NCBI GenBank assembly: GCA_018064455.1
Contig: JAGHVH010000010.1
Coordinates: 209,012-273,011 of the forward strand
DNA: 64,000 bases
Direction: 5' to 3'
Source of the DNA: Candidatus Limimonas egerieequi
GTDB taxonomy: Bacteria > Bacillota > Clostridia > Oscillospirales > Acutalibacteraceae
Made by a program: the position numbers and the translations under genes. The notes beneath the pieces were generated by a model. It searched no databases. It was not told where the DNA came from and saw nothing but the letters and a program-made list of their open reading frames with translations. Position 1 is the first letter of the stretch. Every line of letters begins with the position of its first letter. Positions 18,510-28,058 of this stretch are shown piece after piece.

Positions 18510-18530
18510 GTGCCTCTTAATTTATTTTTT
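18493..18530. terminator. Bidirectional terminator overlapping the yfhO stop codon
   Basis: A perfect 11-bp stem (18493-18503 with 18508-18518), loop GTCT, then a T-rich tail ending TTTTTT on the plus strand. The minus-strand tail is also T-rich (TTTTTCTTC), so it serves yfhO and the convergent amidase gene. Confidence 0.85.
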
Positions 18531-19919
18531 AGCCTCTGGATAGAGGTATTTTATTAGACCATTTGTAATACCCGTTGCAAACATCTCACCATTCATCAAA
18601 ACGAACTGTAAATCATCATCGTTGTTGATATAGGAAAGTTCAAACAAATAGCTCTCTATTCCCTGATTTGAATTACGGTATTTATTGGCTGAATAAAGAG
18701 TATTTCTGCCATCAGTATATGCGCCTGTTATTGAGCCTCCCACCTCACGTATGAAGTAGTAATAAGGGGTATTCTCTGTTACATTCTCGTACATCTTGAA
18801 TCCGCCCTGCTTTGCTGTATGAGCAAGCTCATCGTAATCCTTGGAAAGGAATCCACGACTATAGATGCCATCTTCAACTTTAAACTGGTCAAGTGTGGAA
18901 GCGTTTCTACCAGTTGCTGTTTTAATTTCCTTTGAGAAACTTCGAGCGAGACCTAAACTGTCACGTGGAGCAACATAGATTTCAAAGCCACTGTAAGAGT
19001 TTGCCCTGCCACTTGAATTCATATGTATTGCAAGATAAATTTTTGCCTTTGTTTCCATCGCCTTTGTTATCTTGCCATCATCGTCATATACGTTGTGAAC
19101 CGTATCCTCTTCAGTCTTTTCAGCGCTAGTTCTTGTGATATATACCTTGAGTCCAGCACCCTCAAGTTTTTCCTTGATGAACATTGCATTCTGAAGATTG
19201 AGCTTACGCTCATCAATAGAGCCGTCATTTGACATTGCGCCTGGATCACGTCCGCCGTGTCCTGGGTCTATTACAACGTCATATACGTCCTCTGGGAGCG
19301 TTTTAACGCCCTCCACGTTTACGGCAAGGAAAGATACCTTTGAGCCCTCTGCCTTGCCATCGCACGTGCCAAAGCCAATGTTGATTCTATTATTCTTTTT
19401 CTTTTTAGTGATTGTGTAGTACTCTATCGGCTGACATCCAGGCGCCTCCTCATCCGACGGCGCAAAGGTAAAGTAATACACAGCAGAAACACCAGTTGCC
19501 TTGATAGTAGCGATATAATTCTTCTTTAAAAGTTCATCAAGGTTTATTCCCTCATTGATGTATTCTGCTGAGGTAAATTTAATAACATTTTCTGTGTCAG
19601 TTTTATCAACTAACAATGGAAGAAGAATTTCATCTTCCTCTTTGTCATTGTACTTGAGGCTAAGTTCAAACTTAGTGTCAGGTAACGCATCGGCAGTGAA
19701 ATAATTTGTCACATCGAGCGTACCCTCCACATTAAAGTGAATGCCATAGGTGTAGAACCTAGAAACGACAGCAAAAACGTCATCGACTGCAAAGTCGACA
19801 ACGGACAAGCTCTTTGGCTGAACAACATAAACAGGCTCAAGTGGAGGTTGCTTCACACATCCCGTTAACATTGATAGCACAAAGGATATTATCAATAAAA
19901 ATGGCACTAGTCGTTTCAT
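18522..19919 (-). CDS. Lipoprotein N-acetylmuramoyl-L-alanine amidase (Amidase_3)
   Basis: A 465-residue lipoprotein with a type II signal peptide and lipobox LTGC near residues 18-21. The C-terminal half is a zinc amidase: VVIDPGHGGRDPGA carries the first zinc His, DERKLNL the Glu, IHMNSS the second His and LFELSYINN the catalytic Glu, as in CwlD/AmiC-type enzymes that cleave the MurNAc-L-Ala bond. The first 200 residues form a beta-rich domain I do not recognise. It should act at the outer face of the membrane in wall remodelling. The next gene on the strand lies 11 bases upstream. Confidence 0.88.
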   Translation of the reverse strand: MKRLVPFLLIISFVLSMLTGCVKQPPLEPVYVVQPKSLSVVDFAVDDVFAVVSRFYTYGIHFNVEGTLDVTNYFTADALPDTKFELSLKYNDKEEDEILLPLLVDKTDTENVIKFTSAEYINEGINLDELLKKNYIATIKATGVSAVYYFTFAPSDEEAPGCQPIEYYTITKKKKNNRINIGFGTCDGKAEGSKVSFLAVNVEGVKTLPEDVYDVVIDPGHGGRDPGAMSNDGSIDERKLNLQNAMFIKEKLEGAGLKVYITRTSAEKTEEDTVHNVYDDDGKITKAMETKAKIYLAIHMNSSGRANSYSGFEIYVAPRDSLGLARSFSKEIKTATGRNASTLDQFKVEDGIYSRGFLSKDYDELAHTAKQGGFKMYENVTENTPYYYFIREVGGSITGAYTDGRNTLYSANKYRNSNQGIESYLFELSYINNDDDLQFVLMNGEMFATGITNGLIKYLYPEAKK

Positions 19920-19930
19920 CTTACACCCTA

Positions 19931-20659
19931 CTAAATGAATTTTTCTCTTGTTTTTCTGATATGTCTATTGGTAAATACTGCATACCAAAATCCCACTGTT
20001 AGGACAAAAATAGCAAGTACTAATATCCAATAGAACGAGCCCATAAAGTATGGCATTTCCTTTGAAAAACCGAATATACCTGCTGGTGATCCAAAGTTAA
20101 AGAAGAAGTATGGATAATTAGCTCCTTGGCCAAAGTCCCAGTGAAGGTTGTATCCAGCGATTGCAAAACCAGTGTAATAAAGTGGTGGAACTATAGTCCA
20201 TATAAAGTCAAATCGTCTATAGTTAAACTTAAGTGGCATTGTAAATACAAGTTGATCAAGGATTGCAAGGAAAGGCACTACCACATGCAAAAGTATCTGT
20301 GGCCATGAAAGCACTGCTTTCATTACCTCATCTCCCATTGAACCCATTGAAGGCACCAAAACAAAGCAAAATACACAGCCAGTCAAAGTGATTGAAACCG
20401 TAAATACAAGTTGTAATATGTATGGAACCGTAGAGAACTCATATCGTCCGTTTGAAATATTTTTGATACCAACGAAGGCAAGAATCAAATCAAAAATTCC
20501 TATCCAGAGGTTACTCTGAATTGTAAAATACTTGATAAGAACTGAACCTGTGCCCATAAAACTACTACCAAAGAAGCATGCAACAAGGCCGGCTGTCATG
20601 GCACCAAAGAGCAATATCTTGGTTATTATCGACAATGTAAAAAGTGTTTTCTTATCCAT
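19931..20659 (-). CDS. Pr6Pr family membrane protein
   Basis: A 242-residue integral membrane protein with six to seven hydrophobic segments. The string YFTIQSNLW in the second segment is the hallmark of the Pr6Pr/FAR-17a/AIG1-like membrane family, whose bacterial function is unknown. I chose the ATG at 20659 with AGAAGG seven bases upstream. The gene lies directly before the lipoprotein amidase and is probably cotranscribed with it. The link to envelope biology is only by neighbourhood. Confidence 0.72.
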   Translation of the reverse strand: MDKKTLFTLSIITKILLFGAMTAGLVACFFGSSFMGTGSVLIKYFTIQSNLWIGIFDLILAFVGIKNISNGRYEFSTVPYILQLVFTVSITLTGCVFCFVLVPSMGSMGDEVMKAVLSWPQILLHVVVPFLAILDQLVFTMPLKFNYRRFDFIWTIVPPLYYTGFAIAGYNLHWDFGQGANYPYFFFNFGSPAGIFGFSKEMPYFMGSFYWILVLAIFVLTVGFWYAVFTNRHIRKTREKFI

Positions 20660-20751
20660 AATATAACCTTCTTTTATATAATACAACATGTAGTGTATCA
20701 CAGTTTTTTATTGGTTGCAATACCACTATAAATCGTAAATAGGCACAATTT

Positions 20752-20777
20752 AAGCCCCAACGAAAACGTTGGGGCTT
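20752..20777 (-). terminator. Hairpin at end of the PadR-controlled operon
   Basis: A perfect 11-bp stem, AAGCCCCAACG with CGTTGGGGCTT, with a four-base loop lies five bases after the MFS transporter stop codon. The following T tract is weak, so I call it a probable terminator. Confidence 0.65.
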
Positions 20778-20781
20778 TAAA

Positions 20782-21975
20782 CTATTCTGCTTGTGGTTTT
20801 GTAATAAAGAACTGGATAACAAGTGAGAGTACCGAGAGCACTGTAAGTGCTATTGCAGTAGCCTCATATCCACCACTTTGCATATAGAGTGTTGAGCCAA
20901 CATATTGGCCAAGGAAAACTGCAACAAGCAAGTTGAAGTTTACAAGGCTAAAGTTGGTTGCATAGTTCTTGTTGCCGTAGTAGCTACGAGCAAAATTCGC
21001 ATTGGTAGGCGTAACGCCACCATAAGCGATGCCAAAAAGTGCAAGCGCTACAACAACAAGTGCGATGCTTGATGAACGCACTCCAAAGAAGAGTGAAATT
21101 CCACCTATTGTAAAGAGCACTCCAAAGATTGTCATCGTAAGGAGCCTGCCCTTTTTGTCATAGAAACTACCGAAAACAAAGCGACCAATGCCGTTAAAAA
21201 CAGCAAAGAGTGAAACCATAAGTGCACATCTTGCATCACTCATGCCAACTGAACCCGAGATAGTTGCAATCTGGCCAAGAAGTGCCATACCTATGGAAGA
21301 CACCATGATGCACCAAATAAAGAAGAGGATAAAATTGCGTGTTTTTATCATATCCTTTGGTGCAAAATCCGGTGGTGTCACACCATTTTCATTTGCAACA
21401 GGCTTTGGCAATTCAACGTCAGATGTTGGCACCTTGACCTGAAATCCACCTGCGATAAATATAGCAAGGAATAAAAGGCCAATAATAATGAAGGCAACTT
21501 TAAGTCCAAGGGATGCAATAAGTGCATTTGAAAGTGGGCTCAAAAAGAGGCTACCTGCTCCGAAAAACATGAGGAGCAATCCTGCAATAAAGCCGCCCTT
21601 GTCTGGGAACCACTTGTTGCCTGTACTAAGCACACAGTTATAGACCATACCTACTGTAAAGCCTATAACTACGCCATATAGAGCATAAATTTGCCAGAGG
21701 CTTGTCATAAATCCCATGAGGATAAATGATGCCGCAATAAGTGCACCACAGCCCCAAGTAATTACTTTATGTGATAGTTTCTTGGATAGTTCTGCTGCGG
21801 TGAAACCGCCAAGGCAGAACATAAACATACAGATTGTAAAAGTCCAAGTGAGCTGTCCATCATCCCAGCCATACTGTGCTGCGAGTGGCTTTTTAAAGAC
21901 ACTCCAAGCATAGATGAGTCCAAGGAAGATTAGAAGAATACAATCACTGAACAATATTGCATATCTTTTTTTCAT
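20782..21975 (-). CDS. OFA family MFS transporter (oxalate/formate antiporter-like)
   Basis: A 397-residue protein with 12 predicted transmembrane helices. The N-terminal helix with GLIYAWSVFKKPLA and the next loop are characteristic of the OFA (oxalate:formate antiporter) branch of the major facilitator superfamily, which exchanges or imports small carboxylates. It is the last gene of the PadR-facing operon, so the likely cargo is the acid that the operon processes, or its product. The specific substrate cannot be deduced. Confidence 0.85.
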   Translation of the reverse strand: MKKRYAILFSDCILLIFLGLIYAWSVFKKPLAAQYGWDDGQLTWTFTICMFMFCLGGFTAAELSKKLSHKVITWGCGALIAASFILMGFMTSLWQIYALYGVVIGFTVGMVYNCVLSTGNKWFPDKGGFIAGLLLMFFGAGSLFLSPLSNALIASLGLKVAFIIIGLLFLAIFIAGGFQVKVPTSDVELPKPVANENGVTPPDFAPKDMIKTRNFILFFIWCIMVSSIGMALLGQIATISGSVGMSDARCALMVSLFAVFNGIGRFVFGSFYDKKGRLLTMTIFGVLFTIGGISLFFGVRSSSIALVVVALALFGIAYGGVTPTNANFARSYYGNKNYATNFSLVNFNLLVAVFLGQYVGSTLYMQSGGYEATAIALTVLSVLSLVIQFFITKPQAE

Positions 21976-21988
21976 AGCGTCACCGAAA

Positions 21989-22159
21989 TTACATCAATGA
22001 AATCATTACCCAGCCCTTCCAAGCGAATCCGACTGCTGTTGAGTTCATTACTTTATCAAGTAATTTGTCGCCAACTACTGGGATCCAGAAGATAGGGATA
22101 AATCTCTTTAATGTCTCTTTGAGATAATCATAAATAATATCTGAAAACTTCTTTTCCAT
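21989..22159 (-). CDS. 56-residue membrane-associated small protein
   Basis: A short open frame beginning MEKKFSDIIYDYLKE and ending at TAA 21989-21991. It has an amphipathic N-terminal helix with positive residues, then a hydrophobic aromatic stretch (RFIPIFWIPVVG) and a second hydrophobic end (AFKGW-type aromatic segment, VMISLM). GGAGGT lies seven bases before the ATG and spacing to both neighbours is tight (13 and 15 bases), which argues that it is translated. I do not recognise a family. It could be a small accessory subunit of the adjacent MFS transporter or of the UroD-like protein. Confidence 0.6.
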   Translation of the reverse strand: MEKKFSDIIYDYLKETLKRFIPIFWIPVVGDKLLDKVMNSTAVGFAWKGWVMISLM

Positions 22160-22174
22160 TGTTCCTACCTCCTA

Positions 22175-23410
22175 TTAATATTGGCCATAAACATGAGCGA
22201 ACTCGTTTACTGCCTTGTAGTTATCTGGGTTACAGTCCTCTGTTGAGAGGAGCGACTTGTCTGTTGTATAGATAAATCCACCGCCTGGTGCACATGCATC
22301 GAATACCTTCATTGTGTGCTCAATGCACTCCTTCTTAGTGCCCGACTTGAGCAATGATATTGGGAGACCGCCCATTACTGCCTGATAGTCGCCAACCTGC
22401 TTCTTAACCTCACAGATATCGTCGTTCTCAACATAGAGGATAACTGTACCTGGCTCAAGTTCCTTAAAGAGTTCGAGTTTCTCTGGACCCCATTCGCCTT
22501 CAAGGAGAGTACATGTCTGTCCACCAAAGCTTGTAACAAGTTCAAGTGTCTTCTTGTATGTTGGCCAATAGAACTTCTCAAACTGCTGCTGGTTCATAAA
22601 TGAAGGAGCATGTGTTGGGTTAAAGAACCATGGGAATCTAGTACACTCAGGATTTCCACCCTTGATAAATACGTTATAAGCATTCTTGGCCATACGTGGT
22701 GGGTCTGAAAGCGCATTAAGGAAAGAATATATTTTTTCACATTCCTTGGTATATGTCTCATAAATTGCATCAGTTGCTTCCAAAACAAGTTCTGGATGAC
22801 GTCTCATATCAACTGATGAGCCCTTAAATCCACGAAGGAAGTCAAAAAGGTTATCATAAGGCATCTCTATAAAGCCACCCATAAAGCTTGGTGTGTCGGT
22901 AAGGATAGGAAGGCCCATTCCACCGCCGCCCATACCTACAAGGAATCCAGCGGCACCTTTCATAGCATCTACAATAGCTTTTCTCTGGTCAGTTTCTGCG
23001 CCATTGAGGTTTGGAAACTTACGTGGGTTGATAACATCGAGGAAGAACTTTGTAGGATTCTCGATAAGTGCCTTGTACTCCTCCTCAGTTCCGTTCATAG
23101 GAGCAATCTCTGCATGCTGTGCTGTAACACCATCGTCAGATGCAAAATATGAGTCAGCACCAAGTCCATCAAAGAAGCCAAATGGATGTACAAAAATAGG
23201 CTCGAAGAATGCATCAAAATAGATGTCTTCATAGCACTTTTTAAATGCTGCAACGCCCTTGAGAGGGTTCTTATTAACCTCTGCTATAGTTGTTCCAGCA
23301 TAACCGTAAGCAAATGTTTCAATCTGGCTTGTGATTGGAACTCTGTCCGGTTGCTTGTTAAGACCAGCAAGTTCAAGGCGCTTGGTCTTTTCCTGAGTGA
23401 TTTTGCTCAT
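22175..23410 (-). CDS. Uroporphyrinogen decarboxylase (URO-D) family protein
   Basis: A 411-residue TIM-barrel protein of the URO-D/MtaA-like superfamily (LELAGLNKQPDRVPI at the start; GGGFIYTTDKSL at the end). In anaerobes, members outside haem synthesis are often corrinoid-dependent methyltransferases or unassigned enzymes. It lies inside a catabolic operon without other haem genes or a corrinoid protein, so true uroporphyrinogen decarboxylation is unlikely. A role in demethylating or otherwise modifying the operon's substrate is speculative. AAGGAGG-like SD precedes the ATG. Confidence 0.75.
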   Translation of the reverse strand: MSKITQEKTKRLELAGLNKQPDRVPITSQIETFAYGYAGTTIAEVNKNPLKGVAAFKKCYEDIYFDAFFEPIFVHPFGFFDGLGADSYFASDDGVTAQHAEIAPMNGTEEEYKALIENPTKFFLDVINPRKFPNLNGAETDQRKAIVDAMKGAAGFLVGMGGGGMGLPILTDTPSFMGGFIEMPYDNLFDFLRGFKGSSVDMRRHPELVLEATDAIYETYTKECEKIYSFLNALSDPPRMAKNAYNVFIKGGNPECTRFPWFFNPTHAPSFMNQQQFEKFYWPTYKKTLELVTSFGGQTCTLLEGEWGPEKLELFKELEPGTVILYVENDDICEVKKQVGDYQAVMGGLPISLLKSGTKKECIEHTMKVFDACAPGGGFIYTTDKSLLSTEDCNPDNYKAVNEFAHVYGQY

Positions 23411-23439
23411 TTAAATCTCCTCCTTATATTTTCAAAAAA

Positions 23440-24990
23440 TTATAAACCGAGTATTTCTGTCACCTGATGCTTTAAATCAGATGTCTTTGGCTTTCCTGTT
23501 GATGTCCTTGGAAAGTCATTCATAAACACAATGTGTTTTGGTATTTTATAATTTGCAAGCTCGTGCTTAAGCTTTTCTAGTACTTCCTCTTTGGATATTG
23601 GAGCCATAGCGCCATTGCGAATAATCGCAAAGGCAACCTCCTCACCATAGTGAGAGTCATAAACGCCTAGTGCTTTGCACTCTTGCACCCTATCATCATC
23701 GTCGAAAACCGCCTCAATCTCACGCGGGCTGATGTTTTCTCCGCCACGAATGATGAGATCCTTTAAACGACCAGTTAACATGAGGTTACCATTTTCATTG
23801 ACAAAGCCTGTGTCTCCTGTATGGAGCCATCCATCCTTATCAATTGCAGTAGCAGTAGCATCAGGATCCTTGTAGTACTCCTTCATAACTACATAGCCAC
23901 GAACAAGGAGCTCAAAACGTTCAACGAACCTGTATTCAATATGGTCCATAATGTGTCCAACCGTACAGGAGCGTTCACCAAGTGGATCATCAAAATTTGC
24001 TATTGTAATGCCAGCCGTGGCCTCTGTTTGGCCGAGGCTGGAAAGAAGTGTTATTCCAAACGCTTCCTCTATTTCCTCAAACAAAGCACTGGAGTACATG
24101 CTGCCGCCAATGATGCCTGTGCGAAGTGAGGAGATGTCATGATTCGCCAAATCTCCTCTCTCTATAATGGCATGATAAAGGGCTGGCACGCATGAGAGCA
24201 CAGTGCAGTGCTCTGTCTCAACGGTGTCAAGGAGGTCCTTGATATGGCGCGACTTTGGAAGGCAAAGACAGGCACCAGAGAAAAGTGCTGCGCAGACATT
24301 AACCGAGAGACAGAAGCAATGGAAAATAGGCATTGCTACACAGAAGCGGTCTTCTGGTGTCGTCATAAGGTCGTGTGCCTGCAAAATACCACTGTTAGCC
24401 CTACTATACTGACTTCCAACAACAGCGCGTGGCTGACTTGTTGTGCCACTAGTAAAGAGAATCAAGCCATCATCCTCTGGCTTGACACGCGCTTTTGCAC
24501 TTTCAAAACTCTCATCGTCAGCTTCTTTGATTTCATCAAATACTGTGAACCCAAAGTTGTCGCCAGATAAACCAATATAGATAACATTTTTGAGCTCCAT
24601 CAAAGTGTTCTCAAAAGTCTTGGCTATCTCGCGGTAATCTACATCTTTAAAGCCATCGCCAATAAGGAGATACTCAACATCTGTACGTTCAAGCACAGAT
24701 GCAACCTCTTTTTCCTTGAGGCTCGTGTTTATCATTACCGCAACAGCACCAATACGCTCTACTGCAAACAATGAGAAAACAGCATTTGGTTCCGATTCGC
24801 ACCAAATGCCAACATGAGTGCCATGCTTCACGCCCATATTGAGGAGTTTTCGCGCAATAGTATCTACCTCTGCGTTAAACTCCGTATAGGTCCAATGGCG
24901 CTCACCGTAGGAGAGCGCCTGGTTATCTGGATAATTGGTGACTGAGCGCATTAGCGCTTCGTCAATTGTAATGTTTTCAAGTGGTAACAT
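23440..24990 (-). CDS. Acyl-CoA synthetase (AMP-forming, class I adenylating)
   Basis: A 516-residue ANL superfamily enzyme that activates a carboxylic acid to its CoA thioester through an acyl-AMP. The P-loop-like LFTSGTTSQPRAVVGS, the HTGDTGF motif, the hinge GRLKDLIIRGGENISP and the catalytic lysine in PRTSTGKPK are all present. The start abuts etfA (no intervening base). In this operon it would supply the acyl-CoA for the dehydrogenase/reductase. It corresponds by content to CarB (caffeyl-CoA synthetase) of the Acetobacterium caffeate operon, but the substrate is unknown. Confidence 0.88.
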   Translation of the reverse strand: MLPLENITIDEALMRSVTNYPDNQALSYGERHWTYTEFNAEVDTIARKLLNMGVKHGTHVGIWCESEPNAVFSLFAVERIGAVAVMINTSLKEKEVASVLERTDVEYLLIGDGFKDVDYREIAKTFENTLMELKNVIYIGLSGDNFGFTVFDEIKEADDESFESAKARVKPEDDGLILFTSGTTSQPRAVVGSQYSRANSGILQAHDLMTTPEDRFCVAMPIFHCFCLSVNVCAALFSGACLCLPKSRHIKDLLDTVETEHCTVLSCVPALYHAIIERGDLANHDISSLRTGIIGGSMYSSALFEEIEEAFGITLLSSLGQTEATAGITIANFDDPLGERSCTVGHIMDHIEYRFVERFELLVRGYVVMKEYYKDPDATATAIDKDGWLHTGDTGFVNENGNLMLTGRLKDLIIRGGENISPREIEAVFDDDDRVQECKALGVYDSHYGEEVAFAIIRNGAMAPISKEEVLEKLKHELANYKIPKHIVFMNDFPRTSTGKPKTSDLKHQVTEILGL

Positions 24991-26085
24991 TTACTTCACT
25001 TCTTTTAATGCATCAATCATCATTGGTACTACTGTGAACAAGTCACCGCAAATACCATAGTCTGCTACCTCAAAAATTGGGGCATTGTCCTGATTATTTA
25101 TTGCAATGATATATTCTGAATCCTGCATACCAGCCTTGTGCTGGATTGCACCAGAAATACCAAGTGCTACATAGATTCTTGGTCTTACAGTTTTACCTGT
25201 CTGGCCTACCTGGTGATCAGATGGTAAGATGCCAGCATCAACAATAGCACGGGATGCGCCAAGCACACCACCGCCAAGTGCGTCAGCAAGTTCCTTCGCA
25301 AGCGCAATACCACGCTCTGTATCCTTGGCAATACCATAGCCAACAGATACGATAACCTCTGCACCGATAAGATCAACAATTTCCTTTGTTTCCTTAACAA
25401 CCTCTAAAACCTTGGTTCTGATGTCACTGTCCGAGAGAGAAACTTCAATATTCTCAACTACGACAGCCTTAGCCTTTGATTCGTCAAACTCAGCGCACTT
25501 CATAACGCCTGGACGAACTGTAGACATCTGAGGTCTAAAACGTGGGCAAATGATAGTTGCCATGAGGTGTCCACCAAAAGCTGGACGTGTCATCTTAAGA
25601 CCCTTGTCCTCCATATCCCACTTCATACTATCCACATCTATTGTGGAAGTTTCACGAAGGAAATCAAGATACTTTGCTGTATCGATATCAAGGTGTGTTG
25701 CGTCTGCTGTAAGGCCTGTATGAAGTCTTGCTGCGCAACGTGGACCAAGGTCACGGCCGATGTTTGTTGCGCCAATAAGAACTATCTCTGGCTTTTTATC
25801 CATTACTGCATCGCAGAGCACCTTGGTGTATGCATCAGTTGTATACACCTTGAGAAGTGGTGAGTTCGCAACATATACCTTGTCTGCACCATAACCACCA
25901 AGTTCGCTTGCAAGGGAATCAACATTGTCACCAAGCAAAAGACCACAGAGTTCTGTGCCAAGGTCATCTGCAAGTTTTCTTCCCTCAGAGAGGAGTTCAA
26001 AACTTGTAGGATTAAGCTTACCATCACGCTGTTCACAGAATACCCAAACGCCGTGAAAAGCTTTTAAATCAGTAAAATCGTACAT
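24991..26085 (-). CDS. etfA: Electron transfer flavoprotein alpha subunit
   Basis: A 364-residue EtfA. The C-terminal FAD-binding domain has VSVGYGIAKD, GASRAIVDAG and the conserved VGQTGKTVRPRIYVALGISGAIQH segment in pieces. The N-terminus lacks the ferredoxin-like CxxC domain found in CarE of Acetobacterium. With EtfB it passes electrons to the acyl-CoA dehydrogenase-like enzyme encoded upstream. It follows etfB by 13 bases. Confidence 0.93.
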   Translation of the reverse strand: MYDFTDLKAFHGVWVFCEQRDGKLNPTSFELLSEGRKLADDLGTELCGLLLGDNVDSLASELGGYGADKVYVANSPLLKVYTTDAYTKVLCDAVMDKKPEIVLIGATNIGRDLGPRCAARLHTGLTADATHLDIDTAKYLDFLRETSTIDVDSMKWDMEDKGLKMTRPAFGGHLMATIICPRFRPQMSTVRPGVMKCAEFDESKAKAVVVENIEVSLSDSDIRTKVLEVVKETKEIVDLIGAEVIVSVGYGIAKDTERGIALAKELADALGGGVLGASRAIVDAGILPSDHQVGQTGKTVRPRIYVALGISGAIQHKAGMQDSEYIIAINNQDNAPIFEVADYGICGDLFTVVPMMIDALKEVK

Positions 26086-26098
26086 CTATCTCCCCTCC

Positions 26099-26899
26099 TT
26101 AAATAATGTGCTTTGCAGCAAGTTCGCTTACCATATCACGAACACCTGTGTCAGTTGCTTCTACCATCTTACCAGGAGCTTTTGCTGGAGGTGAGAATGA
26201 CTTATATACGTTTGTTGGTGAACCCTTAAGGCCGATTGTATCAAGTTCGATAAGTGGTTCATCTTTGAGTGTTTCAAAATCATAAACAGTGTATGGCTTC
26301 TGATCAAATTCAAGGATACCATGTACTGTCATATAACGTGGCTGATTGAGTTCCTTGATGCAAGTAACAAGGCAAGGAGTCTCAACTTCAATTGACATAT
26401 AGCCGTCCTCGAGCACACGCTTAACTTTAAGTTTATTGCCCTGCTGCTCAATATCAGCCGCATAAGATACCTGTGGGATACCAAGCTTTTCAGCAATCTG
26501 TGGGCCAACCTGTGCTGTATCGCCATCGATTGCCTGACGTCCGCAGAAGATAACATCTTCTGGTTCAACGCCCATATGAGCAATAGCGCCAGCAAGGATT
26601 TGTGATGTAGCGAAAGTATCAGAGCCACCGAATTCACGACCCGATACAAGTACTGCTTCATCAGCACCCATTGCAAGAATCTCATGGAGCATACCAGCAG
26701 CTGGTGGAGGTCCCATTGATACTACAACTACTTTGGCACCAGGATTCTTATCCTTAAGTGAGAGGGCAGCTTCTACTGCATTTAAGTCATCAGGATTGAT
26801 GATTGTAGCCATCTTGGAACGGTCCATTGTACCGTCTTCCTTGACAGCAACCTTGCCAGATGTATCTGGCACCTGCTTTACACAAACAATATATTTCAA
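26099..26899 (-). CDS. etfB: Electron transfer flavoprotein beta subunit
   Basis: A 266-residue EtfB. The start MKYIVCVKQVPDTSGKV, the block NPDDLNAVEAAL and the family motif CGRQAIDGDTAQVGPQ are typical of clostridial EtfB proteins that work with acyl-CoA dehydrogenases such as Bcd and CarC, some of which bifurcate electrons between NADH, an enoyl-CoA and ferredoxin. Bifurcation here is inference. It lies 13 bases after the dehydrogenase gene. Confidence 0.93.
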   Translation of the reverse strand: MKYIVCVKQVPDTSGKVAVKEDGTMDRSKMATIINPDDLNAVEAALSLKDKNPGAKVVVVSMGPPPAAGMLHEILAMGADEAVLVSGREFGGSDTFATSQILAGAIAHMGVEPEDVIFCGRQAIDGDTAQVGPQIAEKLGIPQVSYAADIEQQGNKLKVKRVLEDGYMSIEVETPCLVTCIKELNQPRYMTVHGILEFDQKPYTVYDFETLKDEPLIELDTIGLKGSPTNVYKSFSPPAKAPGKMVEATDTGVRDMVSELAAKHII

Positions 26900-26912
26900 A
26901 GCTTTCCCCTCC

Positions 26913-28058
26913 TTACTTCTTAAGTAAATTTCCTGAGATTACCATCTGCTGAACTTGAGATGTTCCCTCATAGATGCTTGTAATACGGGCATCGCGATAG
27001 AGACGTTCAACCTTGTATTCCTTCATATAACCGTAACCGCCGTGAATCTGAACAGCCTTGTATGCGACGCGGTTGCACATCTCAGATGCAAAGAGCTTTG
27101 ACATAGCGCAAAGCTTTGATGCTTCTGGGTCACCTGCGTCCTTCTTAAGTGCTGTTGAATAGATAAGTTCACGAGCTGCCTCAATCTCGGTTGCCATGTC
27201 GGCAATCATGAATGAAATAGCCTGGAAGTTTGCAATTGGCTGGCCAAATTGCTTACGCTCCTTGGCGTAATTGATTGCCTCTTCAAGGCAACCTTCTGCG
27301 ATGCCAAGTGCCTGCGCTGATATACCAAGGCGACCACCGTCAAGTGTCGCCATAGCAGCGCCAAAGCCCTTGTCACGCTTACCTACCATCTCGTCCTTGT
27401 GGACTCTAACGTTTTCAAAGATGACGTCAGATGTAGGATAACCAATGATACCCATCTTGTGCTCAGGCTTACCACATGATACACCTGGGAGTTTCATATC
27501 AACGATAAACATTGATATGCCACGTGAGCCCTTCTGTGTTGTATCAGTCTTTGCAAGTACTACGGCATAATCAGCCATAGGAGCACCTGATGCAAAAGTC
27601 TTACGACCATTGAGGATGAAGTAGTCGCCATCCTCAACAGCTGTTGTTATTGTACCTCCTGCATCAGAACCAGCACCTGGCTCTGTGAGGCAGAAGACCA
27701 TAATCTTTTTACCTTGTGCAACGTCTGGCAAATACTTTGCCTTCTGTTCGTCGTTGCCACAGATAAGAAGTGGGCCACCACCGAGTGAGTTACTGGTGTT
27801 AGCATAGATTGAAAGTACAGGTGAAACCTTGGCAAACTCCTCAACCATCAACACATAGTCAAGTGAGTCACCACCCTGGCCACCATATTCCTTTGGAATC
27901 TTGACTCCGCAGAAGCCGTACTGACCCATCTTGTTAAAGATGTCCCAGTCAAACTCACCTGTCTCCTCAAGTCTATCAAGGAGTTCGTCAGTGAACTCAT
28001 TCTCGGCAAATTCTCTGCAGAGCTTTCGCATAAGCAAACGCTTTTCATCAAGAATCAT
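26913..28058 (-). CDS. Acyl-CoA dehydrogenase (probable enoyl-CoA reductase with EtfAB)
   Basis: A 381-residue FAD enzyme. The signatures CLTEPGAGSDAGG (family signature 1) and QIHGGYGYMKEYKVERLYRD (FAD/substrate region, in the usual place) are present, and the catalytic Glu is in IYEGTSQ. The length matches short-chain acyl-CoA dehydrogenases and CarC. It is flanked by CoA-transferase and EtfBA genes, which in anaerobes usually means reduction of an acrylyl- or enoyl-CoA rather than beta-oxidation. It overlaps the CoA-transferase gene by four bases. Confidence 0.9.
   Translation of the reverse strand: MILDEKRLLMRKLCREFAENEFTDELLDRLEETGEFDWDIFNKMGQYGFCGVKIPKEYGGQGGDSLDYVLMVEEFAKVSPVLSIYANTSNSLGGGPLLICGNDEQKAKYLPDVAQGKKIMVFCLTEPGAGSDAGGTITTAVEDGDYFILNGRKTFASGAPMADYAVVLAKTDTTQKGSRGISMFIVDMKLPGVSCGKPEHKMGIIGYPTSDVIFENVRVHKDEMVGKRDKGFGAAMATLDGGRLGISAQALGIAEGCLEEAINYAKERKQFGQPIANFQAISFMIADMATEIEAARELIYSTALKKDAGDPEASKLCAMSKLFASEMCNRVAYKAVQIHGGYGYMKEYKVERLYRDARITSIYEGTSQVQQMVISGNLLKK

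Noticed and set aside
22175..23410. Haem-pathway HemE assignment for the URO-D family gene
   Set aside because: It is longer than HemE, sits in a catabolic operon and is not near haem genes; only superfamily membership is supported.
24991..26085. EtfA as a CarE-type protein with an N-terminal ferredoxin domain
   Set aside because: The N-terminus has no clustered CxxCxxC motifs, so only the standard EtfA architecture is supported.
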